The position numbers and the translations under genes are program-made. From Phycisphaerales bacterium (GTDB lineage Bacteria; Planctomycetota; Phycisphaerae; UBA1845; Fen-1342), in contig JAGQOO010000005.1 in NCBI GenBank assembly GCA_020427345.1, positions 1 to 37,327 of the forward strand: a stretch of 37,327 nucleotides of DNA, read 5' to 3'. The notes under the pieces were generated by a model, which made no database searches, had not been told where the DNA came from, and saw only the letters and a list, made by a program, of their open reading frames with translations. Positions 24,865-31,383 of the stretch are shown in pieces (the stretch's first letter is position 1; every line of letters begins with the position of its first letter).

Positions 24865-25668
24865 ATGGCGATCCACGTGATGGCCGTTGTTGACCGTAAG
24901 GCGCACGTCGATTCGTCGGCGTCTGTCGGCGCCTATGCGGTGGTTTGTGCCGGGGCCGAGATTGGGGCCGGCGCCGAAATCTACCCGCATGTGTACATAT
25001 CCGAGGGCGCGCGGATCGGCCCACGGACGCAGATCCATCCATTCGCGGTGATTTCGCATCACCCGCAGGATGTGAAGTGGAAGAAGACGCCGAGCTACGC
25101 GCGAATCGGCGCTGATTGCGTCATTCGAGAGCACGCGACAGTGCATCGCGGCACCGAGCCGGAGAGCGAAACGATCATTGAGGACGGCGTCACGATGTTC
25201 GCCGGGGCGCATGTCGCGCATAACTGCCACGTGGAGGCCGGCGCATTGCTGATGAACCAGGCATTGCTGGCGGGGCACGTTCGCGTGGGGCGCAAGGCCA
25301 TCATTTCCGGCGGCACGGGCGCGCATCAGTTCTGCCGGATCGGGGAGATGGCAATGCTGGCCGGCGGATTGCGGGTAACGGGCGATGTGCCGCCCTTCAT
25401 GATGCTGGGGCCGGCGGGCGTGATGGGGCCGAACACCGTTGGGCTGCGACGGGCCGGCGTTGACGCGGAAACCCGGCAGGAATTGCGGCACGCCCATCGG
25501 CTGTTGTATCGATCGGGATTGCCGCTGTCGGACGCGATCGCGCGGGTGACGGCGGAAGTTCGGACCGACCTCGGCAAACGGCTGGCGGCGTGGTTGAATG
25601 AGCCGCGCAAGCGCGCGCTTGCCACGGGGCCAAGACATCGTGGCGTGGCCGTGACCGGCGAAGATTGA
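24865..25668 (+). CDS. lpxA: Acyl-ACP--UDP-N-acetylglucosamine O-acyltransferase
   Basis: A 267-residue cytoplasmic enzyme for the first step of lipid A synthesis. Residues 5-200 form the left-handed beta helix of hexapeptide repeats (GAYAVVCAGAEIGAGAEI and onward). The catalytic His equivalent to E. coli H125 is H119 in GAHVAHNCHV, followed by LLAGHVRVG, GAHQFCRIG and DVPPFMMLGPAG as in LpxA. The C-terminal helical bundle contains GLRRAGVDAETRQELRHAHR. Length is close to the usual 262. The ATG abuts the stop of the CodA-like gene with no gap. No other lipid A gene is nearby, so the pair looks like a coincidental or lineage-specific operon. Confidence 0.93.
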   Translation: MAIHVMAVVDRKAHVDSSASVGAYAVVCAGAEIGAGAEIYPHVYISEGARIGPRTQIHPFAVISHHPQDVKWKKTPSYARIGADCVIREHATVHRGTEPESETIIEDGVTMFAGAHVAHNCHVEAGALLMNQALLAGHVRVGRKAIISGGTGAHQFCRIGEMAMLAGGLRVTGDVPPFMMLGPAGVMGPNTVGLRRAGVDAETRQELRHAHRLLYRSGLPLSDAIARVTAEVRTDLGKRLAAWLNEPRKRALATGPRHRGVAVTGED

Positions 25669-25691
25669 CCGGGGCCGATATCCGCCGTACG

Positions 25692-25719
25692 TTGACAAAC
25701 TCGGGTTTTTCTCAACGAT
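25692..25719 (+). promoter_or_regulatory. Weak candidate promoter ahead of the amidohydrolase array
   Basis: A perfect -35 hexamer TTGACA (25692-25697) is followed 16 bases later by AACGAT (25714-25719), a poor -10 that keeps the important A2 and T6. Start of transcription would fall only about eight bases before ATG 25734, implying a very short leader, which agrees with the absence of a good ribosome site there. Confidence 0.25.
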
Positions 25720-25733
25720 CTCAACGGGTGTGT

Positions 25734-27242
25734 ATGAACACAATGACACACGTTTCACGGGCAGCCGTCGTCGCCCTGACGCTCGGAAGCCTGAGCGGTT
25801 TCGGCTTTGCCCAGCCCAGCCCGGCAACTGTGATTGACGGCGCGACCATTCTCATCGGCGATGGCAAGACGATCGACAAGGGCGTGATTCAGATTCGCAA
25901 CGGCAAGATCAGCGCCGTCGGCGCGCATGTGCCGCCGGCGATGATGGCCGAGACCTTTTATGCAGACGGCAAGTTTGTAACGCCCGGTTTGATTGACGTG
26001 TGGACGACGCTGGGCGCATCGGCGGCGGCGTCCGGCGTTGGCGGCGACGCGGCTGACGCGATCAATCGCTATGACCGCGACGACATGATGGCCGCTATCC
26101 GCCATGGCGTGACGGCGGCGTATGTTCCAGCCGAGGCGGGCGATGGTGTAGGCGGGGTCGGCGCGGTTGTGCGGTATGCGCCGAAGGCCGGCGGCGTGTC
26201 GGTGTTGAAGGACCGCGCGGCGCTGCACGTCAGTGTCGGCGCCGGGCAGACGGCATTGCAGCGGCTCGCGTCGATTCAGAAGTTTGAGTCGATGTGGCGC
26301 AACGCGCTGGACTATCGCGACGCGCAGGAACGCTACAAGGAAGACCTCGAAGAATACGAGAAGAAGATCAAAGAGCGGGCGGAAAAGGCGGAGAAGGAAA
26401 AGAAGACCGACGAGGGCAAGGATAAGGCGGAGAAGAAGCCCGACGAGCCCAAGCCCGAGGAGAAGAAGGAAGAAAAGCCCAAACCGGACAAGCCGAAGAA
26501 GGGGCGCAAGCCCAAGACCGACGTGGCTCCGTTCGGGCTGGATTTGAGCGATATCGTCGCCGGCGGTTTTGACGAGCAGCCGCCAAAGCCGGAACAGAAG
26601 CCAGGCGAGGAAGGTAAGCCCGGCGAAAAGGCCGACGAGAAGAAGGAAGAGATCAAAAAGCCAGAGGCGCCGCCTAGGAATCCGGAGGCCGAAGCGCTGT
26701 TGGATGTGATTGACGGAAAGATCCGCGTGCGTGTGCATGCCGAGCGACCGGCTGAGATCGTCGCCGTGATCGAGGCGGCGAAGCGCTACAATCTTCCGTT
26801 GGTGTTGGAGGGCGCGAGCGGCGCCCGGTTTGTCGCCAAGTCGCTCAAGAAGCTCGAAGCGCCGGTCGTGTTTGGTGTAGAGCCGCAGACGATGCTCGAA
26901 TCGCCCGGCCCGATGCGCTACAACAGCTTTGACGCGGTCGTTCATGCGCGGCAAGCGGGCATCGAGGCCTACATGGGGTCCGGCGTGCCCGAGCAGACGC
27001 CGCAACTCGTGTCGCGAGCGGCTGCGGCGGTCGCCGCCGGGCTGCCGGAACGCGAGGCGCTGCCGATGATCACGTCGAAGGCCGCCACGCTGCTAGGTGT
27101 CGATGAGGAGATCGGCACGATCGAGGGCGGGCGCTCGGCGGACCTTGTGGTGTGGAGCGGCAATCCGTTCGCTCCGGGGGCGCAGGTGGAGCGCGTCTAT
27201 ATCGCCGGCGAGCTCGTGTACGACATCGAGGAAAACGAATGA
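25734..27242 (+). CDS. Array gene A: exported amidohydrolase-like protein with long Lys/Glu-rich insertion
   Basis: A 502-residue protein with a signal peptide (to about residue 27, GFGFAQ). The composite beta domain (ILIGDGKTIDKGVIQIRNGK) and the C-terminal GTIEGGRSADLVVWSGNPF (461-479) are those of imidazolonepropionase-like amidohydrolases. The metal HxH is absent: PGLIDVWTTLG (84-94) stands where PGxIDxHxH is expected. A His at the beta-5 position may survive (VRVHAERPAEI, H335), but the beta-6 position reads LVLEGASGA and the final Asp is missing (YMGSGVPEQ). Residues about 197-315 are an expanded Lys/Glu/Pro-rich, coiled-coil-like insertion. I chose ATG 25734; a second ATG lies nine bases on. 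It overlaps gene B by ATGA. Most likely a pseudoenzyme. Confidence 0.82.
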   Translation: MNTMTHVSRAAVVALTLGSLSGFGFAQPSPATVIDGATILIGDGKTIDKGVIQIRNGKISAVGAHVPPAMMAETFYADGKFVTPGLIDVWTTLGASAAASGVGGDAADAINRYDRDDMMAAIRHGVTAAYVPAEAGDGVGGVGAVVRYAPKAGGVSVLKDRAALHVSVGAGQTALQRLASIQKFESMWRNALDYRDAQERYKEDLEEYEKKIKERAEKAEKEKKTDEGKDKAEKKPDEPKPEEKKEEKPKPDKPKKGRKPKTDVAPFGLDLSDIVAGGFDEQPPKPEQKPGEEGKPGEKADEKKEEIKKPEAPPRNPEAEALLDVIDGKIRVRVHAERPAEIVAVIEAAKRYNLPLVLEGASGARFVAKSLKKLEAPVVFGVEPQTMLESPGPMRYNSFDAVVHARQAGIEAYMGSGVPEQTPQLVSRAAAAVAAGLPEREALPMITSKAATLLGVDEEIGTIEGGRSADLVVWSGNPFAPGAQVERVYIAGELVYDIEENE

Positions 27243-28408
27243 CCGCCCCGCGCGTATGCTGGATCATCGCAGGTTTCGCGCTTGGCGCGGTTGTCGCTCG
27301 GGGTGACACGCTCCGCATTACTGCGGATGGATGGATCGATCCGACCGGCAAGCTTGTCAAAGGGCCTGTCGCGGTGGAGGTCGCCGACGGCTACTTCAAG
27401 GCCGCTCCCGCGCCGATCGAACCGGGCTCGCCCGTGGCGGACAAAACAACGACGTATGAGGGCGCCATCCTATGTCCGGGACTGGTCGACGTGTCGGCCG
27501 CGCTCGGCGCCCTGAGTCAATTGACGGAAGACGCCGATTCGTTTCAACCGGATCTGACGACGCGAGACGCGTTCGATCGGTTTGGTCCGCGCCTGCATCG
27601 GGCACTGGAGGCCGGTGTAACGACTTTCGGTCTGGCGCCGGACGATCAGAATGTCATCGGTGGTCGCATCGCTGTTTGCAAGACGTTTGGCGAAGACGGA
27701 AAACCGCGCGTCATCGACGCATACGGGCCGCTCAAACTTTCACTTTCGCCCGCGGTGTTCCAGCGAGATCGGGCGCCGACGTCGCGCAGCGGCGCGCTGG
27801 GGATGCTGACCCACGCCGTCGACGGCGCCCATCACAAGGCGACGACGGCGCAAGACGATGATCCCAAAGACGCGCTGATGTTGTTTTCGTATGGGGCGCT
27901 GCAGGGTGTGATTTCGGCGCCGTCAGCCGCGGATGTGCTCTACGCGCTTGACTTGCAGTCCAGATACGGTCTGAAGTTGGTGATTGCCCACACCATGGAC
28001 GCGTTCGAAACCGCCGACTTGCTCGGCAAGGCCGAGGCGACGGTGATCGTCGGGCCGCTAACCTGGTCCTCAACGGAGCGCGAGCAGCGCGCGCCCGGTT
28101 TGTTGAGCAAAGCCGGCGCCGATGTCGTCGTTGCGGGCGGGCTGCCGCTTGCGCCGGCGAATGCGCTGCGGATCGGCGCGTCTCTCGCCAGCCGATGCGG
28201 GCTGGAACTGAACGCCGCGCGCCGCGCGATCACGATCGAACCGGCCCGGGCGCTGCGCATCGATGATCGTGTCGGCTCAATCCAGGGCGGTCGATCGGCG
28301 GACTTCGTGGTATTCAGCGGCGATCCGCTCGATCTGCGATCGCGGGTTCTCGCCGTGTATGTCGACGGCGCGCCGGCTTTTGTCGCGCCGAAACAAGATG
28401 TGGAGTAG
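27239..28408 (+). CDS. Array gene B: exported amidohydrolase-like protein, metal site degenerate
   Basis: A 389-residue protein with an N-terminal hydrophobic export signal (about 6-21). It is the shortest complete member and carries no charged insertion. The HxH region reads CPGLVDVSAALG (79-90). The beta-6 His appears kept (LVIAHTMDAFETADLL, H251), while the final Asp position reads VVAGGLPLA. The end has GSIQGGRSADFVVFSGDPLD (346-365), the shared family tail. Its ATG overlaps the stop of gene A (ATGA at 27239-27242), which implies coupled translation. Catalysis by the usual mechanism seems impossible; a structural or regulatory role is inferred. Confidence 0.8.
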   Translation: MTAPRVCWIIAGFALGAVVARGDTLRITADGWIDPTGKLVKGPVAVEVADGYFKAAPAPIEPGSPVADKTTTYEGAILCPGLVDVSAALGALSQLTEDADSFQPDLTTRDAFDRFGPRLHRALEAGVTTFGLAPDDQNVIGGRIAVCKTFGEDGKPRVIDAYGPLKLSLSPAVFQRDRAPTSRSGALGMLTHAVDGAHHKATTAQDDDPKDALMLFSYGALQGVISAPSAADVLYALDLQSRYGLKLVIAHTMDAFETADLLGKAEATVIVGPLTWSSTEREQRAPGLLSKAGADVVVAGGLPLAPANALRIGASLASRCGLELNAARRAITIEPARALRIDDRVGSIQGGRSADFVVFSGDPLDLRSRVLAVYVDGAPAFVAPKQDVE

Positions 28409-28412
28409 TACG

Positions 28413-29993
28413 ATGTTGAAGTCACGAGAAATCACAACCGTGCGATCGGCGATAGCGCTGATTGCGACGGCGCTTGTCGCGTTCCCTGCGTTCGCCGGGG
28501 TCACCGCGATCAAGGCGAAGCGCATCCTTACTGGCGCCGGCGAGGCGATCGACAATGGCGTCATCGTCATCACCGATGGCAAGATTACCGCGATCGGACC
28601 GGGCCTCGCGGTCCCGAGCGGCGCCAAGACGATCGACTGCGGCGACAAGACGATTACGCCCGGGCTGGTCGACGCCTGCTGCGTGCTGAATTTCGATGTG
28701 CAGCAAAGCTGGGGCTGGCGCGGTGGGGCAGCGGCCGAAGAGGCGCCGAAACTCGCGTCTCGCGTCGTCGGTCCGGAAGGCGCATTGATCGACACCGGCG
28801 CTGAAGCGCCGCCGCATCGGGACCTCGAAGGCGACGACAGCTACTACATCGAGCCCGATCCGCGCCCGGCGGCGACGGATACAACGCTTTGTGGCCCATG
28901 GTCGCGCATTGCCGCCATCGCCGCCGAGCATGCGCGACACACGCTGCTTGGCGAACCTTGCGTTTGCGGCTCGTCGCAGCTTGCGCCGGAGGGCGAAAGC
29001 TCGTTTGCGCCCTCGGTCGGCCCCTATTTCATCTGGGGCGACAACGAGGCCGAGGTGATTCCGCATCGGCGCGTGCTCGATTCGGTGAACCTGATGTCGC
29101 TGGATTTTCAGCGCTTACTGAGCGAAGGCGTGACGACGGTGTTCGTTTCGCCCGATTCGGCGAGTGTGATCGCGGCGCGCGGCGCAATCGTAAAGACTGG
29201 TGGGGCGCTGGGCGATCGCGTTGTTCGCGCCGAAGACGCGGTAAAGGCGTCGATGGGCGCGGATCCGAGCCGGCGCGGCTGGAGCAATCAACTGCCGTAC
29301 GGCGGGCGCGCCACGATGTATACACGACGCCCGACGACGCGCATGGGTGTTGAGTGGGTGTTTCGCAAAGCGTTTTTCGATGCGCGTCGTTACGCTGCCG
29401 GGCTGGCGTTGACCGGCGCTGACGTCGCCCCGACCGAGGCCTTCGATGTGCTGAATTCCGTGCTTGCCGGTGAGACGCCGCTGCGGATTCAAGTTCGCAA
29501 GCAGCACGATATGTTCACGGCGCTGCGTCTGGCGAAGGAATTCGGGATCAAGCCGCTGCTCGAAGAGGGCACTGAGGCGTATCAGACGATTCCGCTATTG
29601 AAGGAATCGCACACGCCGATCGTATTCGGCCCGTTGTATATGGAATCTGACGGTTATCGCGCGTTCAGTGGTGAGACGGACGAGGCGCGGCTTTCTACGC
29701 CTAAGCTGCTGCAGGACGCGGGTGTGGAGTGGGCGCTGACAGCGCAGGAAGGGCGCGGCGAAGAGAGCCTGCCGCGCCAGGCGATGATCGCGATCCGCTA
29801 TGGGCTGGAGCCCGCGCAGGCGTTGACCGCGGTTACGTCTTCGCCGGCAAAGCTGATGAATCTGGAAGGCCGCGTCGGCGCGTTGAAGGTCGGCGCGGAT
29901 GCGGATCTGGTGGTGTGGTCGGGCGAGCCGTTCGCGGCGACAAGCCGGCCGGAAAAGGTGTTGATCAACGGACAGGTGGCCTATGAACGATAG
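28413..29993 (+). CDS. Array gene C: exported amidohydrolase-like protein, metal site lost
   Basis: A 526-residue protein with a clear signal peptide (residues 1-28, FPAFA). The HxH site reads PGLVDACCVLN (83-93). The insertion between beta-1 and the barrel is longer than in its neighbours (about 95-225) and holds three closely placed Cys (160, 183, 185). The beta-6 segment LLEEGTEAYQTIPLLKES has Glu where active relatives have LEHGTEAY. The final Asp region reads ALTAQEGRGEESLP. The tail GALKVGADADLVVWSGEPF is typical. GGAG at 28402-28405 supports ATG 28413, four bases after gene B; an ATG at 28398 is a weaker choice. It overlaps gene D by 11 bases. Confidence 0.8.
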   Translation: MLKSREITTVRSAIALIATALVAFPAFAGVTAIKAKRILTGAGEAIDNGVIVITDGKITAIGPGLAVPSGAKTIDCGDKTITPGLVDACCVLNFDVQQSWGWRGGAAAEEAPKLASRVVGPEGALIDTGAEAPPHRDLEGDDSYYIEPDPRPAATDTTLCGPWSRIAAIAAEHARHTLLGEPCVCGSSQLAPEGESSFAPSVGPYFIWGDNEAEVIPHRRVLDSVNLMSLDFQRLLSEGVTTVFVSPDSASVIAARGAIVKTGGALGDRVVRAEDAVKASMGADPSRRGWSNQLPYGGRATMYTRRPTTRMGVEWVFRKAFFDARRYAAGLALTGADVAPTEAFDVLNSVLAGETPLRIQVRKQHDMFTALRLAKEFGIKPLLEEGTEAYQTIPLLKESHTPIVFGPLYMESDGYRAFSGETDEARLSTPKLLQDAGVEWALTAQEGRGEESLPRQAMIAIRYGLEPAQALTAVTSSPAKLMNLEGRVGALKVGADADLVVWSGEPFAATSRPEKVLINGQVAYER

Positions 29994-31383
29994 GGCGGGT
30001 GGATCGAGTCGAACGCGTTGCGCGGCCATCGCGGTTCCGGTATTGGCGGCGTGGCTTGCCGCATCCACGTTTGCGCAGGCGCCCGAGCGCGTCGCGCTAA
30101 CCGAGGCGCGTGTGCTTCCGATTTCTGGCCCGCCGATCGAGAACGCGACCGTTCTGATCGAGCGCGGCAAGATCAAGGAAGTCGGGCGCGACGTGGCGAT
30201 TCCGTTCGATGCGCGCGTCTTCAAACTCAAGGGCAAAACGATCATGCCGGGCATGATCAACCCGGACGATTGGCGCGGCCTGGACACGCCGAATGAGTCG
30301 CGCCCGGTGACCGCCCACCTTGACGCGTTTGACGCGATCGATCCGTCGCGGTTGTTTTTCGAAGACGAACTGCGGCTGGGGATCACGGCGATCCACACGC
30401 TGCCCGCGGGAAACTGCACGATCGGCGGCATCGGCCGCGTTGTGCGACCGATCGGGCTAAGTCCGGCGGAAATGGTGTTCGGCGAGGGCGAGTTCCTCAA
30501 AGTCAGCGTGTCGCCGCGCGGCGGGGCCGACCGCATTGTCCAATTGGGGCTGCTGCGTGAGACGTTCCGCGAGTTGCAGGACTATCAGGACCGGCTCGCC
30601 GAAAAACGCTACGAAGAGAAACTGAAAGAAGACGAGAAGGACATCGACGTTGGGCCTGAGGAAGCGAAGAAGCGCGGCCGCGATCTGATTCGCGCGCAGG
30701 ACATCGACGAGGAACATCGCAATCTGCTTCGCCTCACCGGCGGTAAGGTCAAGGTGCTGGGTGAGGAGGGGCCGCAAGTGTTCGAGCCGCTTGGCGCGTT
30801 CATCGAATGCGCCGGCGCGACGGATGTCGGCGCGGCGGTGCGCATCGCGCGCGATAACGGCTTTATCGACCGCACTGTGTTGTGTCTCGGGCCGGAATGT
30901 TACAAGGCGATCGACGAGATCAAGGAGTCGGGGCGGCCGGTGGTGCTGCCCGGCAACCTTGTCTATGAGGAAACCGATCCGCTGACCGGAAAACGCAGCG
31001 AGACGTTCGTTGTGACGAGGTTCGCGGACGCTGGCGTAAAATTCGCATTGTCGCCGGGGAGTAACAGTTCCCTGCCGGAACGGATGCTGACCTATCAGGC
31101 GGCGAGGTGCGTGCGCGAGGGCGTACGCCGCGACGTCGCGCTAAAGGCGATCACGCTGAATGCGGCCGAGATCATCGGCCAGGCCGATCGACTCGGCTCG
31201 ATCGAAGCCGGTAAGGACGGCACGGTTGTGGTCTTCAGCGGCGACCCGCTCGATTTCAGCAGCGTCATCGAAATGGTCTTCATCGAGGGCATCCCGGTTT
31301 ACAACCGCGCGACCGACCGCCGGATTCAGCGTCTGATCAGCCACAGCGACACCCCGGAAGGCGCCGATGACAAGCCGGAATAA
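29983..31383 (+). CDS. Array gene D: exported amidohydrolase-like protein, metal site lost
   Basis: A 466-residue protein with an export signal ending near STFAQA (33). The motif position reads MPGMINPDDWRG (88-99), so HxH is gone. A Lys in FLKVSVSPRGGADRIVQLG aligns with the candidate ligand Lys of gene F. A charged helical insertion at about 195-250 (YQDRLAEKRYEEKLKEDEK) matches the insertion site in A and G. Beta-6 reads LCLGPECYKAIDEI with no His, and the Asp region reads ALSPGSNSSLPERM. The tail GSIEAGKDGTVVVFSGDPLD is kept. The start ATG lies within the end of gene C; the end overlaps gene E by 17 bases. Probable pseudoenzyme. Confidence 0.8.
   Translation: MNDRAGGSSRTRCAAIAVPVLAAWLAASTFAQAPERVALTEARVLPISGPPIENATVLIERGKIKEVGRDVAIPFDARVFKLKGKTIMPGMINPDDWRGLDTPNESRPVTAHLDAFDAIDPSRLFFEDELRLGITAIHTLPAGNCTIGGIGRVVRPIGLSPAEMVFGEGEFLKVSVSPRGGADRIVQLGLLRETFRELQDYQDRLAEKRYEEKLKEDEKDIDVGPEEAKKRGRDLIRAQDIDEEHRNLLRLTGGKVKVLGEEGPQVFEPLGAFIECAGATDVGAAVRIARDNGFIDRTVLCLGPECYKAIDEIKESGRPVVLPGNLVYEETDPLTGKRSETFVVTRFADAGVKFALSPGSNSSLPERMLTYQAARCVREGVRRDVALKAITLNAAEIIGQADRLGSIEAGKDGTVVVFSGDPLDFSSVIEMVFIEGIPVYNRATDRRIQRLISHSDTPEGADDKPE

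Noticed and set aside
26319-26670. Repetitive GAAG/AAGA-rich DNA as a possible tandem repeat or CRISPR-like array
   Set aside because: It encodes the Lys/Glu-rich insertion of gene A and has no regular repeat unit or spacers.
25755-27005. Long minus-strand frame opposite array gene A
   Set aside because: Leu/Arg-rich shadow of the Lys/Glu-rich insertion on the other strand; no ribosome site and no domain.
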